A DNA stretch of 30,641 bases from UBA6624 sp964517115 [NCBI: uncultured bacterium] (GTDB taxonomy: Bacteria > UBP7 > UBA6624), in contig CAZFBE010000003.1 of assembly GCA_964517115.1 (NCBI GenBank), forward strand, positions 23,044 through 53,684, written 5' to 3'. The position numbers and the translations under genes were made by a program. The stretch's first letter is position 1; every line of letters begins with the position of its first letter. Positions 23,992 to 30,641 of this stretch are shown in pieces. The notes beneath the pieces are model-generated. The model was given only the letters and a program-made list of their open reading frames with translations. It searched no databases and was not told the DNA's origin.

Positions 23992-25995
23992 TCACAAGTC
24001 AACCATCCATCCTTTTTTTCCTGCTGATGTATTTGGATCTTGATGCACCCAGTTCAATTGTTCCATTATCATCATCATCCTAGAGGCTTTATTGTATCCA
24101 ATTCCAAAAATTCTTTGAAGCTGACTAACGCTAATTGCATCTTCATCTTTTATCCTTTGTCTTATGTCAGCTATCAATTTACGATCAGTGCTTGACATGC
24201 CTTCTAAAATATCATCACTTATTTCATCTATTGGAGTGATTACTTCCTCTTCAACAGATTCATCATATTTTGCTTCTCCATAATTTTTTATAAGATAACT
24301 TAATACATTTTCTATTTCTTCTGTTTCTACTAAAGGCGCTTGACACCTTATTAACTCAGGATGTGTTGGACTGTCAAAATACAAATCTCCTCTTCCAAGT
24401 AGGTTTTCAGCTCCTCCTCTTCCAAAAACGGTAATTGAGTCTGATCTTGTTCCAAGCCTAAAACTAACTTTTCCAGGGAGGTTTGCTTTCACTGACCCAT
24501 CAAGTTTTTTAGAATCAGGTCTTTGCATTGTTGCAATTAGATGAACTCCTGCAGCTCTTGCTCTTTCTGACAGGTCCGATAATGATTCAATAACTCTATT
24601 TTTAGATGTAATCAAAAGAGCAGATAATTCTTCTAGAACTATAACTATATAAGGAAGTTTTTTCTTTGATTTTTTATTGTATTCTTCAAGATTTTTTGTT
24701 TTTGATTCTTCTAGTAGTTCATATCTTCTATCTACTTCTTTTCTAGCCCAATCTAATGCATTTAATGCTGGGTCAGGTGTTGAAACTATAGGAACTAAAA
24801 GGTGTGGGATGTCTTTATAAAGTGTCAATTCAACTTTTTTCATATCAGCAAGTATCAATTTCAAATCTTCAGGACTTTTCCTGTATATTAGGTTTAATAA
24901 AAGCGTATTTATAAAAACAGATTTTCCTGATTGTGTTGCTCCTGCAACTAACATATGTGGCAATGCTGAAAGGTCAACATTTAAAAGTTTTCCATCAACT
25001 TGTGCTCCCATTACAAAATTTAAACCATCTGATTTTTTCTGATTCTCTATAACTTCACTTAACCTAAGTATCGATTTGTTTTTTTGAGGTATTTCAACAG
25101 CTATTGTGCTTTTGCCAATGACAGGAGCTTCAATTCTCACCTTCCCTATGCTTGCTATTGCTACTGCAATGTTTTCCGCAGAACTTCTTATTTTTGGAAG
25201 ATTTGCTGATGCAGGAACCCTGAATTCAAATCTAATCACGGACCTTCCTTGAGCACAGCTTTCAAAAAATGCATCTGCTCCTGCGCAATCTTTAAGAGTT
25301 TTTATTATCGTTTCTGCCATATGGTTTATTTCTTTTTTGCCCATTTCAATTACGGCTTCTGGTTTTTTTAAAAGCGTCATTGGGATGTTGTAATTTTTGT
25401 CATTTTTAAGTTGTTTTCTTGGCTTTTTAACCTCTTTCTTTTTAAAGGTTTTTATTATTTTTTTAACAGTTTTTTTTCTAGCATCTTTTTTTATCAGGTC
25501 ATTTGTAGTTACATTGGATTCTTTTAGAGATTTGAAATCCTGTTCAAAATCTCCTGAATCGAAATCCTGTTCAAAATCTCCTTTTTTCGAAATGTCTTTA
25601 AACATATTCTTTATATGTTCATCTAAACAAAAATAAATAATACCTATTGATATAAAAGCAAAAATATCCAAAACGAGAATTCCTTCGTTACCAATTATTC
25701 CTTCAAAGAAAGAATAGATGTTTTTACTCCATGTTCCACCCATTTCATATTTTTCTGCAAAAAGAAAAACCCAGGGGATAAAAAGCAACCTTGCTTTTTT
25801 GTTTTTTTGAAAAGCTGATGAAATGGGATGGTATAAAAGTAAAGGGTATATCCAAGAATTTTCACCCCATAAGTTTTCAAAAAACACTCTATAGCTTTCT
25901 GCAAGCGGGTCAAAAATTTGTGTAGTTGTTGCAAACATATGGAATAGTATTGAGAAAATTAAAACAACTTCAAAATTCAATTTTATATTTTTCAT
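23992..25995 (-). CDS. ftsK: FtsK/SpoIIIE-family DNA translocase
   Basis: The 667-residue protein has an N-terminal membrane region of about three helices (about residues 8-26, 68-80 and 106-124), a charged Lys-rich linker (about 130-205), and the alpha and beta motor domains. Walker A is GATQSGKS at 352-359, followed by Walker B LILADMK with KVEL; ARAAGVHLIATMQRP is also typical. The C-terminal winged-helix gamma domain (about 607-667, ISVSQLQRIFGIGYNKASRMM) would read the chromosome polarity sequence. The protein pumps DNA through the closing septum and aids dimer resolution. It has fewer membrane helices than the four of E. coli FtsK and a short linker containing a tandem 9-residue repeat. 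Its ATG overlaps the uppP stop by 4 bases. Confidence 0.95.
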   Translation of the reverse strand: MKNIKLNFEVVLIFSILFHMFATTTQIFDPLAESYRVFFENLWGENSWIYPLLLYHPISSAFQKNKKARLLFIPWVFLFAEKYEMGGTWSKNIYSFFEGIIGNEGILVLDIFAFISIGIIYFCLDEHIKNMFKDISKKGDFEQDFDSGDFEQDFKSLKESNVTTNDLIKKDARKKTVKKIIKTFKKKEVKKPRKQLKNDKNYNIPMTLLKKPEAVIEMGKKEINHMAETIIKTLKDCAGADAFFESCAQGRSVIRFEFRVPASANLPKIRSSAENIAVAIASIGKVRIEAPVIGKSTIAVEIPQKNKSILRLSEVIENQKKSDGLNFVMGAQVDGKLLNVDLSALPHMLVAGATQSGKSVFINTLLLNLIYRKSPEDLKLILADMKKVELTLYKDIPHLLVPIVSTPDPALNALDWARKEVDRRYELLEESKTKNLEEYNKKSKKKLPYIVIVLEELSALLITSKNRVIESLSDLSERARAAGVHLIATMQRPDSKKLDGSVKANLPGKVSFRLGTRSDSITVFGRGGAENLLGRGDLYFDSPTHPELIRCQAPLVETEEIENVLSYLIKNYGEAKYDESVEEEVITPIDEISDDILEGMSSTDRKLIADIRQRIKDEDAISVSQLQRIFGIGYNKASRMMMIMEQLNWVHQDPNTSAGKKGWMVDL
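25534..25581 (-). repeat. ftsK: 27-bp tandem duplication inside ftsK
   Basis: A 21-base segment at 25534-25554 recurs exactly at 25561-25581, with a period of 27 bases. It encodes GDFEQDFDS then GDFEQDFKS (residues 139-156) in the acidic start of the FtsK linker. Perfect nucleotide identity over 21 bases implies a recent in-frame duplication in an unconstrained linker. Confidence 0.85.
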
Positions 25996-26777
25996 GGTTT
26001 AATTATTATGACTGAAATGAACCCCAGAACAAGACAGTAGATTGCAAATGGCTCTAGTTTGTTGTTTTTTACATAATTTAACATAAATTTCATTGCCCAT
26101 ATTCCAGAAACAAAGGATATTAAAAAACCGAGTAGGGAAGGTCCTGGATTTGTTGATATGTATGAATTTATATTTTCTAGTTTTAGCAAGCTGGCACCTA
26201 TTATTACTGGAATTGAAAGCAAGAATGAAAATTTAACTGATTCATATCTGTTCATCCCGATGAGCAAACCTCCAGCTATCGTTGCTCCAGATCGGCTGAC
26301 CCCAGGTATTATTGCAATTGCTTGAAGAAGTCCAATTGCAATCCAGTCTAAAAAAGTGGTGTGTCTTAGGTTTTTGAAAGATTTTGATTTCCTTAATTCT
26401 GCATACACAAGAATAAATGCTGTAAAAACCAGACCTATTGCTACACTTCCCGCATCTTTAAAGCTTGATTCAAAGAGGCTTTCGAAAGAGAGGTAAAAAA
26501 GAACCGTGGCCAAACTTGTTATAAAAAGTGCATGAAACTCAATATTTTTAAATGGATGTTTTGAAAGTATCATTTGCCCAAGTTTTTTCCCATTAACTAC
26601 TAAAAGGCTGGATAGGGTTCCAAGATGTAGTATTGTTAAAATTGCTGTATTGCTTTCTGGATTAATTCCAAAAAAATCTCTTATCAAGACAAGATGTCCA
26701 GTTGATGAAATTGGGAGAAATTCAGTGACCCCTTGTATTAGCCCTAAAATCAAATGCTCAATCCAGGTATTATTCAA
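25992..26777 (-). CDS. uppP: Undecaprenyl-diphosphatase
   Basis: The 261-residue membrane protein matches UppP (BacA), which dephosphorylates undecaprenyl pyrophosphate to recycle the lipid carrier for peptidoglycan. It has the N-terminal motif GLIQGVTEFLPISSTGHLVL (residues 12-31, including E19 and S24-S25) and the second motif IPGVSRSGAT at 157-166 with R162. Eight or so hydrophobic segments are present, and length is normal. The start is TTG at 26775-26777, inside the 3' end of yggS (8-base overlap), and the end overlaps ftsK as ATGA. Its position in the mur-fts cluster fits a dedicated wall-synthesis role. Confidence 0.95.
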   Translation of the reverse strand: MNNTWIEHLILGLIQGVTEFLPISSTGHLVLIRDFFGINPESNTAILTILHLGTLSSLLVVNGKKLGQMILSKHPFKNIEFHALFITSLATVLFYLSFESLFESSFKDAGSVAIGLVFTAFILVYAELRKSKSFKNLRHTTFLDWIAIGLLQAIAIIPGVSRSGATIAGGLLIGMNRYESVKFSFLLSIPVIIGASLLKLENINSYISTNPGPSLLGFLISFVSGIWAMKFMLNYVKNNKLEPFAIYCLVLGFISVIIIKP

Positions 26778-27357
26778 AAAGGATCCTTCCTAATCTAAGA
26801 ATGTTTGTGCCTTCAGATACAGCAACTTTCCAGTCTTGTGTTGTCCCCATTGAAATAAATGGATTTTTAAAATTTTTTTCTGCTAGTTTTTTCACTTCCC
26901 TAAACCATAGTCTATTTTCTTCTGGTTCTTGTGTGTATGGTGGCATTGTCATCAATCCTCCAAGGGGAACTTCTGGAGCATCTTTTTTTGCTTTGTTTAG
27001 AAAATGCTTTAGTTCATTTGTGTCTATCCCTGATTTTGACTCGTCGCCCAAATTGACTTGAATTAAGCATATCGGATAAGGGGGTCCTAACTTGTGTATA
27101 GCAAGAATTTCTTTTATTCTTGATACTGAATGGATAAATTTAAAATTTTTAGATATCTTGTTCAATTTATTCATTTGTAGCCTGCCTATAAAATGCCAAA
27201 TTATTTCTTTATCTTTCAATATTTTTTTTCTTTTGAGGTGTTCTTGAAGTCTATTCTCTCCAAAGTCTTTGATTCCTGAAGAGCGTATTTTTTTGAGGTC
27301 ATCTTCGAACCTATTCTTTACAGCGGCAACAACTTTTATATTTTTAGGAATTTCCAT
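26770..27357 (-). CDS. yggS: YggS-family PLP homeostasis protein
   Basis: The 195-residue protein belongs to the YggS/YlmE/PROSC family, fold-type III PLP-binding proteins without known enzymatic activity that help regulate vitamin B6 and amino-acid balance. Motifs: VVAAVKNRFED, with the lysine (K14) that would hold PLP; FGENRLQEHLKRK; WHFIGRLQMNKL; IQVNLGDESKSGI; GLMTMPP; and the phosphate-binding end SMGTTQDWKVAVSEGTNILRLGR. It is shorter than the usual 220-230, lacking the N-terminal helix before the PLP lysine. The ATG directly follows the stop of the FtsZ-like gene. Adjacency of yggS to ftsZ is common in bacteria and supports identifying the upstream gene as an ftsZ relative. Confidence 0.92.
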   Translation of the reverse strand: MEIPKNIKVVAAVKNRFEDDLKKIRSSGIKDFGENRLQEHLKRKKILKDKEIIWHFIGRLQMNKLNKISKNFKFIHSVSRIKEILAIHKLGPPYPICLIQVNLGDESKSGIDTNELKHFLNKAKKDAPEVPLGGLMTMPPYTQEPEENRLWFREVKKLAEKNFKNPFISMGTTQDWKVAVSEGTNILRLGRILFE

Positions 27358-28356
27358 TTATAAAACCTTTTGTTTGCTGCTCAGCATTAAATAAACTTCA
27401 AGCATTTTTTGGTTCATCGTGTTTATTGAAATGTTTACCTTTCCTTGTCTTCCATCCATTGAAGGTGACAGTCTTGAAGAAATATTTTCTATTATCTCCT
27501 GATGCTCATAAGCAGTGATTGGAGGTCCGTTGATCCAACATAATGCTCTATGGGGTGGGTTGTTTATAGGTAAAGGCCTTAAGAATGTATCTTGAAAGGA
27601 ATCTTCTAGAGCTGTATTTATTTTGATTTCTTCTGTTGATTTTCCCTGACCAAAGTGTATCTGTCCAGCATTTCTAAAAAATTCAAGAATGTTTGCTTTG
27701 TCCAGATTTATAGTGTTGTAATTATTTTTAATAATTAAATTTATTATTTCAAGCAATGAAGAATCTGCTTTATGCAATGCATCTTCGAAGGTTCCTGTGA
27801 AATTTGAACAAAGTTTATCATTTGAAATTATTAGATATGAATCTAGGTTTTCTTTTGAATTTAATAATGAATCTTCAATTATTTCTATCGATTCTGGGTT
27901 TTCGCTAATCATGGGTTGTACAAAAAAACCTATTTTTATTGTTTTTCTACCCAGTTGATCCACACAGTTGTTTAGTTGTTTTAATGTCCATGGGAGCAAT
28001 GCTGAACCACTTCCATAACCCAGACAAGATATAAAAATAATAACATCCGTTGTCTCACTATTTTCAATTTTTTTATTTTCCATTTCATCTTCAAGCAAGT
28101 ATTCTTTTAGGCCATAGTAATCACAATCAGTTCCTTTGCCACCATATCTTTGCGTAGCTATTTCGTATTTATTAATCTCTTCTGAAAGGTTTTTTAAACT
28201 GGATACAGAAGTGTCTATTGCATCTTTAAACATGTTTTTTGAGAGCCTGCTATTGATTCTCTTGAGTATTTTGCATCCTGCTCCACCTAGGGCAATTACC
28301 CTTACTTTCATATCAAAGTTATCTAATTTTTGATTTCCAAAAAGGTTTTCACTCAT
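27358..28356 (-). CDS. Divergent FtsZ/tubulin-family protein
   Basis: The 332-residue protein follows FtsZ order throughout. VRVIALGGAGCKILKRI (18-34) matches the first nucleotide loop; RYGGKGTDCDYYG (70-82) the T3 region; DVIIFISCLGYGSGSA (104-119) the tubulin signature; IGFFVQPMISE (142-152); LDSYLIISNDKL (171-182); the T7 region INLDKANILEFF (216-227); and a recognisable C-terminal domain (RALCWINGPPITAYEHQEI). Key loops are altered: GGGTGTG reads G113-Y-G-S-G-S; the T7 catalytic NxDxxD reads N217-L-D219-K-A-N222; the Arg after the PFxFEG region is S156. It stops without the conserved C-terminal FtsA/ZipA-binding tail. It lies between murB (8-base overlap) and yggS, where ftsZ is often found. 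It may be the division FtsZ in derived form or a paralogue; I cannot tell without the rest of the genome. Confidence 0.85.
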   Translation of the reverse strand: MSENLFGNQKLDNFDMKVRVIALGGAGCKILKRINSRLSKNMFKDAIDTSVSSLKNLSEEINKYEIATQRYGGKGTDCDYYGLKEYLLEDEMENKKIENSETTDVIIFISCLGYGSGSALLPWTLKQLNNCVDQLGRKTIKIGFFVQPMISENPESIEIIEDSLLNSKENLDSYLIISNDKLCSNFTGTFEDALHKADSSLLEIINLIIKNNYNTINLDKANILEFFRNAGQIHFGQGKSTEEIKINTALEDSFQDTFLRPLPINNPPHRALCWINGPPITAYEHQEIIENISSRLSPSMDGRQGKVNISINTMNQKMLEVYLMLSSKQKVL

Positions 28357-29218
28357 ATTTAAACTTTCCTATTTTTTCTACTTCGGCAGTTAAGGATATT
28401 CCCGTTTTTTCAAACACATTAGTTTTAATTACTTGAATCATTTCAAACACTTCTTTTGCCTTTGCACCACCTTCGTTTATTATGAAATTCCCATGTTTTT
28501 TTGAAATTTTTAAGTTTTTCATCTTAAACCCTTTCAAGCCACATGAATCTATTATTTTTCCAGCAGAATCATTTGGAGGATTTTTAAAAATACATCCAAC
28601 AGAACTGCCTTTTGGTTGTGTTGAGAGCCTGTATTTCATATATTTCTCATTTCCCTCTTTTATTTCCTGTTTTGTTCTTTTTTTCAATTTCAATTTTGCA
28701 GAAAGAATAACAAATTTTTCTTTCAACGAACAGTATCTATACCCATAATCAAATTCATTTCTTTTTAGGGTTTTTAATTGATATGTTTTTTTGTCTATAA
28801 CGTCAACGGATTCAAGAATGTCTAAGATATTCATTTCACTAGGACCGCAATTTGTTGCGATCCAGCCACCTATTGTTCCTGGAAGTCCTGAAAAAGGCTC
28901 TAAGCCAGAAAGTGATTTTTTTTCCGCGTATTTAATTGCAGATGACCCAAAAGCTCCAGCTCCACAGATTAAAAATTTTTCTTGATTTTTTATTTTTGAA
29001 AAATTTCCATTTAATTTAATTATTCCATCTACTCCATCATCTGAAATTAGGATGTTGCTCCCTCCGCCCAATAGGTACCAGTTTTTTTCATTTTGAAGAA
29101 TTTTGATTGCTTCTTTTAGATCTTTTACAGATGAGGCAATCAATAGTTTTTTTATATTTCCTCCAATCCTGAAGGTACTTAACTTGCCCCCGTTGAAATT
29201 TTCATACTTCTTCAACAT
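28349..29218 (-). CDS. murB: UDP-N-acetylenolpyruvoylglucosamine reductase
   Basis: The 289-residue flavoprotein is MurB, which reduces UDP-GlcNAc-enolpyruvate to UDP-MurNAc using NADPH. The FAD-binding domain shows NGGKLSTFRIGG at 9-20, WYLLGGGSNILISDDG (about 47-62) and GLEPFSGLPGTIGGWIATN (about 106-124). The substrate region has FDYGYRYCSLKE, KGSSVGCIFKNP with the likely proton donor, AGKIIDSCGLKG, and HGNFIINEGGAKAKEV with the late catalytic region. Length and motifs fit the shorter type II-like MurB. The start overlaps the murC stop (TAATG) and the end overlaps the FtsZ-like gene. Confidence 0.96.
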   Translation of the reverse strand: MLKKYENFNGGKLSTFRIGGNIKKLLIASSVKDLKEAIKILQNEKNWYLLGGGSNILISDDGVDGIIKLNGNFSKIKNQEKFLICGAGAFGSSAIKYAEKKSLSGLEPFSGLPGTIGGWIATNCGPSEMNILDILESVDVIDKKTYQLKTLKRNEFDYGYRYCSLKEKFVILSAKLKLKKRTKQEIKEGNEKYMKYRLSTQPKGSSVGCIFKNPPNDSAGKIIDSCGLKGFKMKNLKISKKHGNFIINEGGAKAKEVFEMIQVIKTNVFEKTGISLTAEVEKIGKFKYE

Positions 29219-30624
29219 TAATTTATTTGGGAGTAGTTGAAAGTCTCCTGTGCAATTTTATGTATATTTCCAGCTCCTAAAAATATAACAACATCACTTT
29301 CTTTTTCAGTTAAATCCTGCACAAGGTTTTCTTCTGTTGTCAACTTTATATTTTCTATGCTGTTCACAATTAGACTGCTATCAATTCCTTTGATTTTTTT
29401 CTCTCCAGCTGAATAAACTGGAAGTATCAGTTTTGAGTTGAATTGAAATGAATTTAACACTTCTGAAAATTCTCGATGATTTTTTTCAAGCCTTGTATAC
29501 CTATGTGGTTCAAAGACTATTGTTACTTTTTTGTTCTTGTATTTGGCATCTATGCTTTTTAATGTTTCTCTTAAGGCTGTCGGATGGTGAGCATAGTCTG
29601 AAAAAATTTCACCCAGCAGGGTTTCACCAATTTTTTCCATTCTTCTTCCAACCCCTCTAAAAGACCTTAGGCCTTCATAGATTTCATTTTCATCCATGCC
29701 TAAGCTCAAACAAGCTCCAATTGCAGATAAGACATTTCTTGCATTATGTTGTCCTGACATTGGCAAGAAGAATTCCCCCAATGGCAACCCATAATAAAGG
29801 ACCCTGAGGAGCATTCCGTTTTCGCCTTCATGAAGGATCTTGCCTTCAATCAATGCTCTATCAGACATGTTTCCAAATCCGAGTTCCTGATCTTCTTTCA
29901 GTAGTGCTGTAGTTATCATGCTACCAGGTCTGATTGAGTTATTTTCAAGTATTTTTGATACACCTAAACCTTTTTCTCTAGGGAGAATGAAATTGCATTT
30001 CTCATCACGGCTTGTTAGGTAGTCTGCAATATATTTTTCCAAATTTTCCATAGTTTTATATGTGTCCATATGATCGCAATCTAGATTGTTAATAATTAGA
30101 GTTGTTGGATCAAGATTTACAAATTCCACATTGCTTTCATCGGCTTCAGCAATAAAATAATCACCATCTCCAACTTTATAGCCAGCATCCCAGTTGAGCA
30201 TATTTCCTCCAACAATTACATTTGGATCTCTTCCAGATTTGTAAATTAGCCAAGATATAAGCGATGTTGTGGTTGTTTTTCCATGGGTTCCAGTAATTGC
30301 AATCCTTTTCTTTGCTTTGTTGAATTCTTTTGCGAGAAAGACTGGTCTATGCAAAGCTGGTATCTTTCTTTCTCTTGCCCCAATAAGCTCTACATTGTCT
30401 TCTGGAATGGCATTTGAATAGACAATCAAATTGCAATTTCTAGGTATATTGCTCTTCGAGTGGTTTAGTTTGCAATCAAAACCAAGATCATTTAGTTTTT
30501 TTACAGATTTTTCTGAAACATCTGAACCAGATACGTTGTACCCTTTTTCTGCACACCATCTTGCCAACGGCTCCATTCCACTTCCGCCCATTGCTATAAA
30601 GTGTATATTTTTTTGACTATCCAT
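29218..30624 (-). CDS. murC: UDP-N-acetylmuramate--L-alanine ligase
   Basis: The 468-residue protein is MurC, which adds L-Ala to UDP-MurNAc. Motifs in order: IHFIAMGGSGMEPLARW at the N-terminus (UDP-MurNAc domain), GSDVS, the ATP loop TGTHGKTTTTSL (about 112-123), EADESNVEF and NNLDCDHMDTY in the central domain, GQHNARNVLSA, FRGVGRRMEKIG, DYAHHPTALRETL and VFEPHRYTRL in the C-terminal domain. It keeps the normal three-domain length. It is the first visible gene of the long minus-strand run, with AAGGAGG upstream; the window ends 17 bases before its start, so an upstream gene cannot be excluded. Confidence 0.97.
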   Translation of the reverse strand: MDSQKNIHFIAMGGSGMEPLARWCAEKGYNVSGSDVSEKSVKKLNDLGFDCKLNHSKSNIPRNCNLIVYSNAIPEDNVELIGARERKIPALHRPVFLAKEFNKAKKRIAITGTHGKTTTTSLISWLIYKSGRDPNVIVGGNMLNWDAGYKVGDGDYFIAEADESNVEFVNLDPTTLIINNLDCDHMDTYKTMENLEKYIADYLTSRDEKCNFILPREKGLGVSKILENNSIRPGSMITTALLKEDQELGFGNMSDRALIEGKILHEGENGMLLRVLYYGLPLGEFFLPMSGQHNARNVLSAIGACLSLGMDENEIYEGLRSFRGVGRRMEKIGETLLGEIFSDYAHHPTALRETLKSIDAKYKNKKVTIVFEPHRYTRLEKNHREFSEVLNSFQFNSKLILPVYSAGEKKIKGIDSSLIVNSIENIKLTTEENLVQDLTEKESDVVIFLGAGNIHKIAQETFNYSQIN

Positions 30625-30629
30625 AATTG

Positions 30630-30636
30630 CCTCCTT
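30630..30636 (-). promoter_or_regulatory. murC: Ribosome binding site AAGGAGG for murC
   Basis: On the minus strand AAGGAGG lies 5 bases before the murC ATG, the strongest Shine-Dalgarno match in the window, and it confirms the start. Confidence 0.75.
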
Positions 30637-30641
30637 TGATT

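Noticed and set aside
1-30641. Mobile element, CRISPR, toxin-antitoxin or defence system
   Set aside because: No transposase, integrase, regularly spaced repeats, tRNA-linked attachment site or small paired genes of that kind were found. The gene content is core metabolism, wall synthesis and repair.

Overview
This is an AT-rich (about one third G+C by eye), very densely packed bacterial chromosome segment. Peptidoglycan synthesis genes (murC, murB, uppP), prolipoprotein processing (lgt), ftsK, uvrA, uvrC, alaS and ruvX show that the host is a bacterium with a murein wall and lipoproteins. Some parts, such as the archaeal-type phosphoglycerate mutase and the PolX-PHP protein, are patchily distributed, and I cannot assign a phylum. 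TGA is used as a stop (alaS, cca, uppP, ftsK), so the genetic code is standard. I see no tRNA, rRNA, CRISPR array, insertion sequence or prophage. No gap between genes exceeds about 80 bases, so there is no non-coding stretch of 300 bases to describe.

Layout. Bases 1-5150 (+): the 3' part of a membrane protein gene; a fusion of a DUF1858 redox domain with an A-type Fe-S carrier; a 7Fe ferredoxin; archaeal-type phosphoglycerate mutase; a small membrane protein; and a GH20 hexosaminidase. Bases 5147-7043 (-): murQ and anmK, which with the GH20 enzyme form a peptidoglycan-recycling island. Bases 7079-11545 (+): a PolX-like protein, alaS and ruvX. Bases 11533-15531 (-): an MscS channel, an unknown exported protein, a CCA-adding-type nucleotidyltransferase and a CaCA cation exchanger. 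Bases 15608-16720 (+): a lone saccharopine dehydrogenase-like enzyme. Bases 16713-30624 (-): a long co-directional run of murC, murB, an FtsZ-like gene, yggS, uppP, ftsK, lgt, two lipoproteins, uvrA and uvrC.

How the genes work together. The right half is a condensed division and cell-wall cluster. MurC and MurB make UDP-MurNAc peptides, UppP regenerates the lipid carrier, FtsK moves DNA at the septum, and a divergent FtsZ-family protein sits where ftsZ is often found, next to yggS. Lgt is followed directly by two genes with lipobox signal peptides, its likely substrates. UvrA and UvrC are nucleotide-excision repair partners; uvrB is not in the window.

Most notable observations: the FtsZ-family protein has altered nucleotide-binding and catalytic loops; the PolX protein has lost the polymerase aspartate pair but keeps every PHP nuclease ligand; a redox domain is fused to an Fe-S carrier; the phosphoglycerate mutase has Glu at a usually His metal position; UvrC lacks its C-terminal HhH domain; and a beta-propeller protein appears anchored both by lipid and by a C-terminal helix. 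All three convergent gene pairs overlap at their 3' ends.
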